DNA of 64,000 nt from Mycobacterium sp. JS623 (GTDB lineage: Bacteria > Actinomycetota > Actinomycetes > Mycobacteriales > Mycobacteriaceae), in assembly GCF_000328565.1 (NCBI RefSeq), contig NC_019966.1, forward strand, positions 5,208,001-5,272,000, written 5' to 3'. Each line of letters begins with the position of its first letter. The stretch's first letter is position 1. The notes below the pieces were generated by a model. That model did no database searches. It was not told where the DNA came from and was given only the letters and a program-made list of their open reading frames with translations. Positions 43,159-51,877 of the stretch are shown one piece after another. A program made the translations under genes and the position numbers.

Positions 43159-45080
43159 CGCTTCAGCGCGTCGGCCAGCCACGGCGTCAACCACTTGACC
43201 GCCTCCGGCGTCGGATGCACGCCGTCGATGCGCATCTTGATGCCGTCGACCTTGTTGGTGTAGTAGCCGTCCGGACCCAACTTCTTGTTGAGGTCGAGCA
43301 GGGTGACGTTGGGTCGCGTACCGATCACGTTGCGCAACAAGGTGTTCCAGCTGTCGGCGCGCTGGGGCTGATCCTCGGGATACAGGCTGCCGTCGGCCCG
43401 CTCACCGCGCCGGTTGTACGGCTCGGTCGTCACCACCACGTGCGCGCCCGTCGACGTCAGAATGTCGAGCGCACGCGCTAGCTCACCCCCCAGATACGCG
43501 TCGTACGCGTCGTCGCCAATATGCGTCCAGTGGCCCTCGTTGACCCGATCCACGACCTCCCAGCGGCCGATGATCAGCAGCACGACGTCCGGCCGGTCGT
43601 GGTTGATCCGCTGGGACCACCGCGCCGGCCACGAATCGCATTCCGGCTTCTGGTTCAGCGTCTCGCCCGCATACCGATAGGGCCCGCCGCGGGCCACGCC
43701 ACACCCGATCGTCGTGTAGTTGGTGAAGCTCAGCCCCGGCGTCGGCGGCAGGTACCGCATCAACGTCCATGCCACCGAGTCCCCGAACACCGCCACCCGC
43801 TTGGTCCCCGGCGCCAGCTGGCCCGACGGCGACTTCACCTCGACCGGCACCTCGGGTGAGACCAGCGCCGCGGAGTCGATGCTGCTGGTGCCCGGGTCGG
43901 CTGGTCTCACGTCGACCGGCAGCACCGTCATCGTCACCACGGCCGCCGTCGCCGCCGTCGCACCCGCCAACGGCAACATCGGGACGATCACCGGCCGCCA
44001 GCGCCGGATGGGCTGCTCGAGCAACCACCACGACGCCGTCGCCACCGCCACCGTCGCGGCGCACCGCAGCGCGAACAGCGGCCAGCCGGACCAGCCAGTG
44101 CATTCCCCATTGAGCGCCAGGAAGATCGGCCAGTGCCAGAGGTAGACGCCGTAGGAGATCGCGCCCAGCCACACCAGCGGCCGCCATGCCAGTGCCCGCG
44201 CGACGGGCGAGCCCGGGTCCAGCGCCACGGGTGCGACGACGAGGACTGCGGCCACCGCCGCCAGGATCAACAGTCCGTAGCGGAAGTCGCGGGCGCCGCC
44301 CGTCGCGAAGTGCGCCAATGCCGCCAGCATCGCCAGTCCCACGACCGAGAGCGCGGTCCCGGCCCATCGCCGGTAGCGCGTGCGAATCAACGTCGCGCCG
44401 TCGGTGAGCACCGACCAGTCCCGGACTAGCAGCGCGGCTGCTGCGGCGCCCATCAGCAGGGCCTGCGCACGGGTGTCGGTGCCGAAGTACACCCGGTTGA
44501 TTTGGGGCGCCATCAAGATGGCGGCCGTCGCCGATGCGACGACGCCGGTGGCAGCCAGCACAAAGACGGCCGATCGGAGACGCCTCCAGGACAGCGCGGC
44601 GACGGCGATCACCAGCAGTGGCCAGATCAGGTAGTACTGCTCCTCGACGCCGAGCGACCACGTGTGCTGCAGCGGCGACGGCGGGGCGCCTTGCGAGAAG
44701 TAGTCGGTCTGCTGTGCGACGAACGCCCAATTGGACATCCAGAAGAAGGAGGCGACGGCATCGTCGCGCAGCGAAGCGGTGGCCTCGGTCGGGAAGAGTC
44801 TGCGCATCGCCACCACCGCGAGCGCCATCACGAGCATCGCGGGCAGCAAGCGTCGAGCACGCCGAATCCAGAAGTCGCGCAGCCGAATTCGCCCGTTGTT
44901 ACGGAATTCTTCGAGGAGCAGTGAGGTGATCAGGAATCCGCTCAGCACGAAGAAGACGTCGACGCCGAGAAATCCGCCGGAGACGCCGGGGAGACCCCCG
45001 TGCTCGGCGAGGACGAGCGCGACAGCGACCGCACGGATACCGTCCAGTGCGGGAATCGAGTGGCCGCGATCCGCTGTCAC
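43155..45080 (-). CDS. OafA-type membrane acyltransferase with SGNH domain
   Basis: Acyltransferase-3 membrane protein that O-acylates cell-surface glycans or lipids. The N-terminal region (to about residue 375) has roughly ten helices with the motifs HSIPALDGIRAVAVALV, GFLGVDVFFVLSGFLIT, RRARRLLPAM and HTWSLGVEEQYYLIWP. The periplasmic SGNH-like domain (about 415-640) shows VFGDSVAWT (nucleophile Ser) and DGVHPTPEA (Asp-His). GTG 45080 is chosen (GGAAAG 9 nt upstream), giving 641 residues. The longer frame to GTG 45125 would start inside the inverted repeat at 45099-45157. Target sugar unknown. Confidence 0.85.
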   Translation of the reverse strand: MTADRGHSIPALDGIRAVAVALVLAEHGGLPGVSGGFLGVDVFFVLSGFLITSLLLEEFRNNGRIRLRDFWIRRARRLLPAMLVMALAVVAMRRLFPTEATASLRDDAVASFFWMSNWAFVAQQTDYFSQGAPPSPLQHTWSLGVEEQYYLIWPLLVIAVAALSWRRLRSAVFVLAATGVVASATAAILMAPQINRVYFGTDTRAQALLMGAAAAALLVRDWSVLTDGATLIRTRYRRWAGTALSVVGLAMLAALAHFATGGARDFRYGLLILAAVAAVLVVAPVALDPGSPVARALAWRPLVWLGAISYGVYLWHWPIFLALNGECTGWSGWPLFALRCAATVAVATASWWLLEQPIRRWRPVIVPMLPLAGATAATAAVVTMTVLPVDVRPADPGTSSIDSAALVSPEVPVEVKSPSGQLAPGTKRVAVFGDSVAWTLMRYLPPTPGLSFTNYTTIGCGVARGGPYRYAGETLNQKPECDSWPARWSQRINHDRPDVVLLIIGRWEVVDRVNEGHWTHIGDDAYDAYLGGELARALDILTSTGAHVVVTTEPYNRRGERADGSLYPEDQPQRADSWNTLLRNVIGTRPNVTLLDLNKKLGPDGYYTNKVDGIKMRIDGVHPTPEAVKWLTPWLADALKR

Positions 45081-45098
45081 TGCGGAGATCTTTCCCGC

Positions 45099-45157
45099 GC
45101 GAACAGACGCAAAAGTCCCCGACACGCCGAGGTGCAGGGACTTTTACGACTCGTCGC
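45099..45157. terminator. Inverted repeat after the succinate-semialdehyde dehydrogenase gene
   Basis: GCGAACAGACGCAAAAGTCCC (45099-45119) pairs with GGGACTTTTACGACTCGTCGC (45137-45157) at 17 of 21 positions around a 17-nt loop. The right arm abuts the stop of the aldehyde dehydrogenase gene, so it is most likely that gene's terminator. The GCGAACAGACGCAAA arm recurs at 48329. Confidence 0.6.
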
Positions 45158-46606
45158 CTAGTTCGTCAGCGCGATGTATTTCGTCTCGAGGTATTCCTCG
45201 ATGCCCTCGGTGCCACCCTCGCGGCCGAAGCCGGACTGTTTGACGCCGCCGAATGGGGCCGCGGGGTCGGAGATCACGCCGCGGTTCACGCCGACCATGC
45301 CGGCGTCGATGCTCTCGGCCACCCGCAGCGCACGATCCAGCGACTGCGTGTAGATGTAGGCCGCCAACCCATATTCGGTGTCGTTGGCCGCCTTGATGCC
45401 CTCCTCCTCCGCGTCGAAGCCTGTGATCGGCGCGACGGGCCCGAACACCTCCTCCCTGAGGATGCGGGCGTCGGCGGGGACGTCGGCCAGCACCGTCGCC
45501 GGGTAGAAGTTGCCGGGGCCGCCTGGGGCGACGCCACCGACCGCGACCGTCGCGCCGCGCGACACCGCGTCGGACACCAGATCCTCGACGGTGGCGACCT
45601 GCTTGGCGTTGATCAGCGGGCCCAGCGTGGCGGACTCGTCGATGCCCTTGCCGAGCGTGAACTCGCTCATCCGCTTGACCAGCTTCTCGGTGAACTCCTC
45701 GCGCACCGCGTTGGCGACGTGGAAGCGGTTGGCCGCGGTGCAGGCTTCACCGCCGTTGCGCATCTTGGCCAGGATCGCGCCGTCGACTGCGGCGTCCACA
45801 TCGGCGTCGTCGAACACCACGAACGGCGCGTTGCCGCCGAGCTCCATCGACAGCCGCAGCAGCTTGTCGCTGCCCTGCTTGGCGAGCGCCTTGCCGACGC
45901 CGGTCGACCCGGTGAAGGTCAGCTTGCGCAGCCGACCGTCGTCGATCAGCGCGGTGGTCACGTCGCCCGGCTTGCTCGTCGGGATGACCGACAGCACGCC
46001 TTTGGGCAGGCCGGCCTCGTCCATCAGCTTGGCCAGCAGCAGCATGGTCAGCGGGGTCTCCTGGGCAGGCTTGACGATCATGGTGCACCCGGCGGCCACC
46101 GCTGGGCCGATCTTGCGGGTGCCCATCGCCAGCGGAAAGTTCCACGGGGTGATCGCGTAACACGGGCCGACCGGACCCTTGGTGACGATGATGCGGCCGT
46201 CGCCTGCGGGCTTCGGGGTGTACCGGCCGCCAATGCGGACCGCCTCCTCGGCAAACCAGCGGAAGAACTCCGAGCCGTACTTGACCTCGCCCATGCTTTC
46301 GGGCAACACCTTGCCCATTTCGAGGGTCATCAGGGTCGCGAGGTCTTCGGCCTTTTCGGTGATCTTCTCGAAGACCGCACGCAGGATTTCGCCACGCTCG
46401 CGGGGCGCGGTGGCCGCCCAGTCCTCCTGGACGGCGCAGGCGGCGTCCAGCGCGGCGATCGCGTCTTCTGGGGTGCCGTCGGCGACGGCGATCAGGACCT
46501 CGTCATCGGAGGGGTCAAGAACGTTGAATGTCGACTTGCCTTGGCGTTCCTCACCGCCGATCCACAGACCGGTGGGCACTGACTTCAGCAGAGCGGTGGT
46601 GTCCAT
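45158..46606 (-). CDS. NAD(P)-dependent succinate-semialdehyde dehydrogenase family protein
   Basis: Aldehyde dehydrogenase of 482 residues in the GabD clade, oxidising succinate semialdehyde or a similar aldehyde. Motifs: [21 protein letters not shown] (cofactor pocket), [15 protein letters not shown], the general-base Glu in [12 protein letters not shown], and the nucleophilic Cys in [20 protein letters not shown] and [15 protein letters not shown] follow. ATG 46606 is chosen because alignable sequence begins just after; GGAGG is only 1 nt away, so the true start or translation mode is uncertain, and the frame is open 27 bp further. Divergent from pgi by 50 bp. Confidence 0.88.
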   Translation of the reverse strand: MDTTALLKSVPTGLWIGGEERQGKSTFNVLDPSDDEVLIAVADGTPEDAIAALDAACAVQEDWAATAPRERGEILRAVFEKITEKAEDLATLMTLEMGKVLPESMGEVKYGSEFFRWFAEEAVRIGGRYTPKPAGDGRIIVTKGPVGPCYAITPWNFPLAMGTRKIGPAVAAGCTMIVKPAQETPLTMLLLAKLMDEAGLPKGVLSVIPTSKPGDVTTALIDDGRLRKLTFTGSTGVGKALAKQGSDKLLRLSMELGGNAPFVVFDDADVDAAVDGAILAKMRNGGEACTAANRFHVANAVREEFTEKLVKRMSEFTLGKGIDESATLGPLINAKQVATVEDLVSDAVSRGATVAVGGVAPGGPGNFYPATVLADVPADARILREEVFGPVAPITGFDAEEEGIKAANDTEYGLAAYIYTQSLDRALRVAESIDAGMVGVNRGVISDPAAPFGGVKQSGFGREGGTEGIEEYLETKYIALTN

Positions 46607-46656
46607 GCCTCCATCATTTACACCTTTGTTCAACCGCCCGCATTAGGGTTTCCAAC

Positions 46657-48324
46657 ATGACCTCCCAGACGCAGCAGATCCCCGATATTGCAGCCACTCC
46701 CGCCTGGCAGGCCTTGGCGCGCCATCATGACGAAATCGGTACCAAGACGCTGCGCGAGTTCTTTGCCGAAGACCCCGAACGCGGTACCCAACTGGCGTTG
46801 ACGGTCGGCGACCTCTACATCGACTACAGCAAGCACCGGGTCAGCCGCGACACCTTGAAGTTGCTGATCGACCTGGCGCGTACCGCCGGACTGGAGCAGC
46901 GTCGCGACGCGATGTTCTCCGGCGTGCACATCAACACCTCGGAAGATCGCGCGGTGCTGCACACGGCGCTGCGCGATCCGGCAGGCGTCGAGTTGGTGGT
47001 CGACGGGCAGAACGTCGTCGAGGATGTGCATGCGGTGCTGGACAAGATGGGCGACTTCACCGACCGGCTGCGCAGCGGCGAGTGGACGGGCGCCACCGGT
47101 GAGCGCATCAAAACCGTCGTCAACATCGGAATCGGCGGCTCGGATCTGGGTCCCGTCATGGTGTACAGCGCGCTGCGGCATTACGCCGACGCGGGCATCT
47201 CGGCGCGCTTCGTTTCGAACGTCGACCCGGCCGATCTGGTTGCCAAGCTTGACGGACTCGAGCCTGCCACAACGCTTTTCATCGTCGCGTCGAAGACGTT
47301 CTCCACGCTGGAGACGCTGACCAACGCGACAGCCGCGCGCCGGTGGCTGACCGACGCATTGGGCGATGCGGCCGTATCGAAGCATTTCGTTGCGGTGTCG
47401 ACGAACAAGAAGCTGGTCGACGACTTCGGCATCAACACCGACAACATGTTCGGCTTCTGGGACTGGGTGGGTGGACGGTATTCGGTCGACAGCGCAATCG
47501 GTTTGAGCGTGATGGCTGCGATCGGCCGCGAGCGGTTCGCCGACTTCCTGGCCGGTTTCCACATCGTCGACGAGCATTTCCGCACTGCGCCATTGGAGGC
47601 CAATGCGCCGGCGCTGCTGGGCCTGATTGGCTTGTGGTACAACAACTTTTTCGACGCGCAGACGCGTGCGGTGCTGCCGTATTCGAACGACTTGTCGCGG
47701 TTCGCGGCGTATCTTCAGCAGTTGACGATGGAGTCCAACGGCAAGTCCGTGCGGGCCGATGGCTCACCGGTGTCGACGAATACCGGCGAAATCTTCTGGG
47801 GCGAACCGGGAACCAACGGCCAGCATGCGTTCTATCAGCTGATCCATCAGGGCACGCGGTTGATCCCGGCCGATTTCATCGGATTCTCGCAGCCGACAGA
47901 CGATTTGGCGACGGCCGATGGCAGCGGCAGCATGCACGACCTGCTGATGAGCAACTTCTTCGCTCAGACGCAGGTGCTGGCGTTCGGCAAGACGGCCGAG
48001 GAAATCGCCGCGGAGGGCACGCCGCCAGAAGTGGTGCCGCACAAGGTGATGCCCGGCAATCGACCGACAACGTCGATCCTCGGCACGAAGTTGACGCCAT
48101 CGGTGGTCGGCCAGTTGATCGCGCTGTACGAGCATCAGGTCTTCACCGAGGGCGTCATCTGGGGTATCGACTCGTTCGACCAGTGGGGCGTCGAGCTGGG
48201 CAAGACCCAGGCCAAGGCGTTGCTGCCGGTGATCACCACCGACGCATCGCCGGCCGAGCAGTCGGATTCCTCCACCGACGCGCTAGTGCGCCGCTACCGG
48301 ACGGAACGTGGCCGCACCGCTTAG
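46657..48324 (+). CDS. pgi: Glucose-6-phosphate isomerase
   Basis: Interconverts glucose-6-phosphate and fructose-6-phosphate in glycolysis and gluconeogenesis. Length 555 matches Rv0946c. Signatures: [74 protein letters not shown] and [11 protein letters not shown], the last two being the classical PGI patterns with catalytic Glu and His. ATG 46657 starts the conserved protein; the frame is open upstream across the divergent gene. A long inverted repeat follows 4 bp after the stop. Confidence 0.97.
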   Translation: MTSQTQQIPDIAATPAWQALARHHDEIGTKTLREFFAEDPERGTQLALTVGDLYIDYSKHRVSRDTLKLLIDLARTAGLEQRRDAMFSGVHINTSEDRAVLHTALRDPAGVELVVDGQNVVEDVHAVLDKMGDFTDRLRSGEWTGATGERIKTVVNIGIGGSDLGPVMVYSALRHYADAGISARFVSNVDPADLVAKLDGLEPATTLFIVASKTFSTLETLTNATAARRWLTDALGDAAVSKHFVAVSTNKKLVDDFGINTDNMFGFWDWVGGRYSVDSAIGLSVMAAIGRERFADFLAGFHIVDEHFRTAPLEANAPALLGLIGLWYNNFFDAQTRAVLPYSNDLSRFAAYLQQLTMESNGKSVRADGSPVSTNTGEIFWGEPGTNGQHAFYQLIHQGTRLIPADFIGFSQPTDDLATADGSGSMHDLLMSNFFAQTQVLAFGKTAEEIAAEGTPPEVVPHKVMPGNRPTTSILGTKLTPSVVGQLIALYEHQVFTEGVIWGIDSFDQWGVELGKTQAKALLPVITTDASPAEQSDSSTDALVRRYRTERGRTA

Positions 48325-48328
48325 AAGC

Positions 48329-48386
48329 GCGAACAGACGCAAAGTTGCACCTCCGAATCAAGGGTGCGACTTTGCGTCTGCTCAGC
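48329..48386. terminator. Inverted repeat between convergent pgi and secreted-protein genes
   Basis: AGACGCAAAGTTGCACC (48335-48351) pairs with GGTGCGACTTTGCGTCT (48363-48379) with a single G-T step; flanks GCGAAC and GCTCAGC extend the arms imperfectly. It occupies almost the whole gap between two convergent stop codons, so it probably terminates both transcripts. The arm shares GCGAACAGACGCAAA with the repeat at 45099. Confidence 0.68.
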
Positions 48387-48393
48387 GAGTTAG

Positions 48394-48765
48394 TTAGCCC
48401 GCCGGGATGTTGATGCAGCCCACGTTCGGGATGCATCCATTGGCCCCGCCCGGGCCTGCCGAGCCACCTGGCCCGTACGGCGACAGCGAGCCAGAGGCAC
48501 CGCCCTGGTCGGCGGACCCGCCAGGACCGTAGGGGATCTCGCCGGCAGCGCCGCCGGGGTCAGCTGTGCCCGACGGGCCGTAAGGAATGTTCACCTCGGC
48601 ACCGCCTGAGCCAACATTGCCGATGTCCGAGCACGGGGTGCCGTCAGCATTGACACACGGCGGGGGCGGCGGCGGTTCGGCGCTGGCGATCGGCGCAGCG
48701 GCGATCGCAGCTGCCGCTGCGCCCGCGAACAATATGGGCGTCATCTTCGTCAGTTTCACGATCAT
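48394..48765 (-). CDS. Secreted Gly/Pro-rich repeat protein
   Basis: A 123-residue exported protein with a signal peptide (residues 1-29, ending IASA before EPPPPPP). The mature part has four cysteines and three to four copies of a PYGPGGSADPGGA-like repeat (NIPYGPSGTADPGGAAG, EIPYGPGGSADQGGASG, LSPYGPGGSAGPGGANG). It ends in CIPNVGCINIPAG. Low-complexity, elastin-like composition suggests a disordered surface or secreted protein; I know no function. ATG 48765 is used; ATG 48744 would shorten the signal peptide. Confidence 0.72.
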   Translation of the reverse strand: MIVKLTKMTPILFAGAAAAAIAAAPIASAEPPPPPPCVNADGTPCSDIGNVGSGGAEVNIPYGPSGTADPGGAAGEIPYGPGGSADQGGASGSLSPYGPGGSAGPGGANGCIPNVGCINIPAG

Positions 48766-48822
48766 GAAGTTCGGCTACCACCATCGCCCGAGCACTAAAC
48801 CTCTAGCGCGACTAACCACCAA

Positions 48823-48951
48823 CGCGAGCGTGCGTGTCTGCCCGACGACACCCCGGTATCGCTGTGCATTTCCCGCAGGGTCGCGGGCGCCCGAGGGTGC
48901 GCTGCATCGCGCATGTTCGCGGCGTGTCGCATGTAAACACGCGCGCTCGGG
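48823..48951. repeat. Widely spaced inverted repeat downstream of the SDR gene
   Basis: CGCGAGCGTGCGTGT (48823-48837) and ACACGCGCGCTCGGG (48937-48951) are complementary at 13 of 15 positions, with a 99-nt interior that is itself GC-rich. The right arm ends 10 bp from the SDR stop. The arm sequence resembles the sucD terminator arm CGCGAGCGTGCA. Weaker than the other examples because of the long loop. Confidence 0.4.
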
Positions 48952-48960
48952 AGAGTCGGA

Positions 48961-49710
48961 CTAGGCGAAACGTGCTGCGATCTGCGGCGGCAGCAGCCGC
49001 AATGCGTGCACCAGCGGCGTCCACGGCCAGCTTGGCACCGCGGCCCGGCCTGGTTCACGTTCGATCGCGTCGACCATCGCCTTCGTACCGGTCTCGTTGT
49101 CGACCATCATCGACGTCGTGTCAGCCTTGGCCGTCATCTCCGATTCGATGTACCCCGGCTCGAGGACCGTCACCTTGATTGGCCCTTTGGCGTACTCAGC
49201 GCGCAGCGACTCGCCAAGCGACGACACCCCGGCCTTGCTCGCGGCGTACGCCGCCCGCACCCCCGGCACGCCCTTGTTGGCGAGCACGGACGAAATCAGC
49301 ACCAGATGCCCGCCACCTGCGGCCCTGAACATCTCGATCGCCGTCTCGATTTGCACAAGGGCCGCAACGAGATTCGTCTCGATGGTCGCCTTGTTTGCCC
49401 ACAGCTTGCCCGATCCGAGCCGGGCACCCTTGCCGATCCCGGCGTTGACGATGATGCGGTCGATACCTCCGAGTTCATCGGACAGCTCGGCGAACACTTT
49501 CGGCACCTTCTCGTGGTCGTTGACGTCCAGCGACGCCACCGCAACCGTGATGCCGGGATGACGCTCCAGCAGCTCGGCGCGCAGCTCATCGAGCCGGTCA
49601 TTGCGACGGGCGCACAGCGCCAGATCGCGTCCCTTCGCGGCGAACTTGCGGGCCATGCCGGCACCGAGGCCCGAAGACGCACCGGTGATCAGGATCTTTT
49701 GCCGAGTCAT
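48961..49710 (-). CDS. Short-chain dehydrogenase/reductase
   Basis: Classical SDR of 249 residues. The NAD(P) motif is TGASSGLGAGMARKFA (about 8-23), with arginines in CARRNDR after the second strand, which favours NADPH. NAGIGKG, the catalytic Ser in LVLISSVLANKG and YAASKAG (Tyr-x-x-x-Lys, about 152-158) are all intact. It corresponds to Rv0945 and lies 9 bp downstream of the DNA glycosylase gene. Substrate unknown. Confidence 0.88.
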   Translation of the reverse strand: MTRQKILITGASSGLGAGMARKFAAKGRDLALCARRNDRLDELRAELLERHPGITVAVASLDVNDHEKVPKVFAELSDELGGIDRIIVNAGIGKGARLGSGKLWANKATIETNLVAALVQIETAIEMFRAAGGGHLVLISSVLANKGVPGVRAAYAASKAGVSSLGESLRAEYAKGPIKVTVLEPGYIESEMTAKADTTSMMVDNETGTKAMVDAIEREPGRAAVPSWPWTPLVHALRLLPPQIAARFA

Positions 49711-49719
49711 CGGCTGAGC

Positions 49720-50583
49720 CTATTTGAGCAGCCTCGACAGCCGTCTATCGGCCAGCACCTTGCCGCCGGTCTGACACGTCGCGCAGTACTGGAAAGACTT
49801 GTCGGCGAACGACACCTCGCGCACCGTGTCGCCGCACACCGGACACGGCAGACCGGTGCGGGCATGCACGCGCAATCCCGAGCGCTTCTCCCCCTTCAGC
49901 GTCGCGGCTTGCTGCCCCACCGACCGCTGTACCGCATCGGTGAGGACGCTGATCATCGCGTCGTGCAACGCAGACAGCTGCGCATCGGTCAATTTGCCCG
50001 CGGTTGCGAACGGCGAGAGCTTGGCCACGTGCAGGATCTCGTCGCTGTACGCGTTGCCGATCCCCGCAATGACCTTTTGGTCGGTGATGACGGTCTTGAT
50101 GCGGCCACTGTTGCCGTTCAGCGCTGCCGCGAGCCCGGCGGGATCCAGCGACAGCGCGTCGGGTCCGAGTGCGGCAATCTGCGGCACCGCCATCGGATCG
50201 TCGACGAGCCACACCGCCAGCCGCTTCTGCGTGCCTGCCTCGGTCAGGTCGAAACCCGGTGCGTCGCCGGGAGTTCCGAGGTGAACGCGCAACGCGATCG
50301 GGCCCTTGCCCGGCTTGAGCGGCGCGGCGGCCAACTTGTCCGACCACCGCAGCCAAGCCGCCCGTGACAGATGCGTGATCAGATGCAGCTCGCCGACCGC
50401 CAACCCCAAATACTTGCCCCACCTGTTGGCACCGGTAACCGTCTGGCCGTGCAGCACGTTGATGGGCGGATCGAACGTCTTGAGCACCGACAGCGCCGAC
50501 ACATCAACGCGGCCGATGGTCAGCCCGACGGCGTGCCTGCGCAGATGATCGGCCAGCGCCTCGATCTCAGGTAATTCCGGCAT
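49720..50583 (-). CDS. Fpg/Nei-family DNA glycosylase
   Basis: Bifunctional base-excision-repair glycosylase/AP lyase of 287 residues. The N-terminus MPELPEIEALADHLRRHAVG has the catalytic Pro2-Glu3; GANRWGKYLGL carries the conserved lysine; the H2TH region includes IAGIGNAYSDEILHVAKLSP; and the C-terminal zinc finger has CPVCGDTVRE and CATCQTGGKV. The arrangement is complete, unlike the shortened Rv0944 in M. tuberculosis as I recall it. Whether it prefers oxidised purines or pyrimidines cannot be told here. Confidence 0.9.
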   Translation of the reverse strand: MPELPEIEALADHLRRHAVGLTIGRVDVSALSVLKTFDPPINVLHGQTVTGANRWGKYLGLAVGELHLITHLSRAAWLRWSDKLAAAPLKPGKGPIALRVHLGTPGDAPGFDLTEAGTQKRLAVWLVDDPMAVPQIAALGPDALSLDPAGLAAALNGNSGRIKTVITDQKVIAGIGNAYSDEILHVAKLSPFATAGKLTDAQLSALHDAMISVLTDAVQRSVGQQAATLKGEKRSGLRVHARTGLPCPVCGDTVREVSFADKSFQYCATCQTGGKVLADRRLSRLLK

Positions 50584-50598
50584 CTGTCCAGTGTGCCG

Positions 50599-51000
50599 TC
50601 AATCCCGCACGCGGCGTCCGGCATCGCGGGTGACCAATGACAGCAGCCAGCTCACGATCGACAGCACGATCGCCGCCCAGATCGCCGTCCACCAGAAATC
50701 CTCGATGTACAGCCCCCAATGGGTGGTGTGGTCGGTGATCCACGACGTGATCCACAGCATCAACGCGTTGATGACGACGTGGATCAGGCCCAGCGTGAGG
50801 ATGTACAGCGGGATCGATATGAGTTGCACGACCGGCTTGATGATCGCGTTGACCAGCCCGAAGATCACCGCGACGACGAAGATGATGCCGGCCCTCGCCA
50901 GCGTGGTGTCCCCGCCGATGAAGCTGATGCCGGGGACGATGAGGGTGACCACCCACAGCGCGACCCCGGTGAGCGCCGCGCGCAGCAGGAAGCTCCCCAT
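50599..51000 (-). CDS. Phage-holin-4-like membrane protein
   Basis: A 133-residue protein with four hydrophobic segments, starting MGSFLLRAALTGVALWVVTLIVPGISF and containing GLVNAIIKPVVQLISIPLYILTLGL. That NAIIKP...PLxxLTLGL pattern defines the Phage_holin_4_2 membrane family, common in bacterial chromosomes and not evidence of a prophage. ATG 51000 is chosen because the family begins there. It lies between cobF (5 bp upstream) and the glycosylase gene (15 bp downstream) on the same strand. Function unknown. Confidence 0.85.
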   Translation of the reverse strand: MGSFLLRAALTGVALWVVTLIVPGISFIGGDTTLARAGIIFVVAVIFGLVNAIIKPVVQLISIPLYILTLGLIHVVINALMLWITSWITDHTTHWGLYIEDFWWTAIWAAIVLSIVSWLLSLVTRDAGRRVRD

Positions 51001-51005
51001 GGCCG

Positions 51006-51761
51006 CTAGTGTGCCGCGCGCAGCAGGTAGGTGTCCATGATCCAACCGTGCTTGGCGCGTGCCTCGGCCCGCAGTTCCACGATTTCGGAGGCGATTTCGC
51101 CAACGGTGCCAGACATCAGCAACTCATCCGTCGTACCTAGATAGGCGCCCCACCAGATTCGCGTCTGCGGCGGGCAACTCTGAAACGAGCAGTCGCCGTC
51201 GAGCATCACGACCGCGGCGCCGGACAGTCCGTTCTCGCGCAGCTGCCTGCCGGTGGTGATGAGCACCGGCTCGCCGACGTCGTTGAGCGGGATGCGGTGT
51301 CGCGCCGTCAGCGCCTGGATCGCGGTGATGCCAGGGATCACGTCGTAATCGATGTCCACACGGTTCGCGACGAGGTCGAGGATCCGCAGTGTGCTGTCGT
51401 ACAAAGACGGGTCGCCCCACGCCAGGAAGGCCCCGACACCGCCGGGCGCTAGCTCTCTCGAGATCGCGTCGGCCCAGACCGCCGCCCGCGCCGCGTGCCA
51501 ATCCGCGACGGCCCGGCGATATGCCGGGGTGTCCGAGGTGTCCTCGGCCCGCTCCGGGTCGGACAGCTCCACGAACCGATAGGCAGGCTCGCGGACGAAG
51601 CGTTCGCAGATTAGGCGTCGCAGCGCCAGCAGGTCTTCCTTGGCCGAGCCTTTGTCCATCGCGAAGAACACCTGGGTGTTGTTGAGCGCGTCGACCGCCT
51701 GCGCCGTCACATAGTCCGGGTCGCCAGCGCCGATGCCGATCACATGGATCCGCCGAGTCAC
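51006..51761 (-). CDS. cobF: Precorrin-6A synthase (deacetylating) CobF
   Basis: SAM-dependent C1 methyltransferase of the aerobic cobalamin pathway, converting precorrin-5 to precorrin-6A with loss of acetate. The 251-residue protein has the tetrapyrrole methylase N-terminus RRIHVIGIGAGDPDYVTAQA, the AFLAWGDPSLYDST loop and DVIPGITAIQALTAR. Start is GTG 51761. No other cobalamin gene is in the window and no B12 riboswitch is visible upstream. The gene is absent from M. tuberculosis, so this species retains the complete step. Confidence 0.92.
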   Translation of the reverse strand: MTRRIHVIGIGAGDPDYVTAQAVDALNNTQVFFAMDKGSAKEDLLALRRLICERFVREPAYRFVELSDPERAEDTSDTPAYRRAVADWHAARAAVWADAISRELAPGGVGAFLAWGDPSLYDSTLRILDLVANRVDIDYDVIPGITAIQALTARHRIPLNDVGEPVLITTGRQLRENGLSGAAVVMLDGDCSFQSCPPQTRIWWGAYLGTTDELLMSGTVGEIASEIVELRAEARAKHGWIMDTYLLRAAH

Positions 51762-51803
51762 GCCAGTGAGTATGCCATTGACCAGCGGTTACCCCAGGTA
51801 TGC

Positions 51804-51846
51804 GGTACCCGGGGTATTGACATGTTCGGTATCGGGTACCTAGCTT
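51804..51846 (+). promoter_or_regulatory. Promoter of the diiron oxygenase gene with overlapping operator
   Basis: TTGACA (51817-51822) and TAGCTT (51841-51846) are separated by 18 bp, a good sigma-A promoter. A perfect inverted repeat, GGTACCCG (51804-51811) and CGGGTACC (51833-51840), brackets the -35 element and abuts the -10. A protein bound there would block RNA polymerase. Inner TACCCC/GGGGTA symmetry adds to the palindromic character. The regulator is not identified. Confidence 0.6.
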
Positions 51847-51877
51847 TCTAGGTGACAGCGACGAAGGGATGTCAGTG

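Noticed and set aside
45081..45125. Longer start (GTG 45125) for the OafA-type acyltransferase
   Set aside because: It lies inside the inverted repeat that follows the aldehyde dehydrogenase gene and has no ribosome site; GTG 45080 fits better.
50599..51000. Holin-like gene as evidence of a prophage
   Set aside because: The Phage_holin_4_2 family is widespread in bacterial chromosomes, and no integrase, capsid or lysis genes are nearby.
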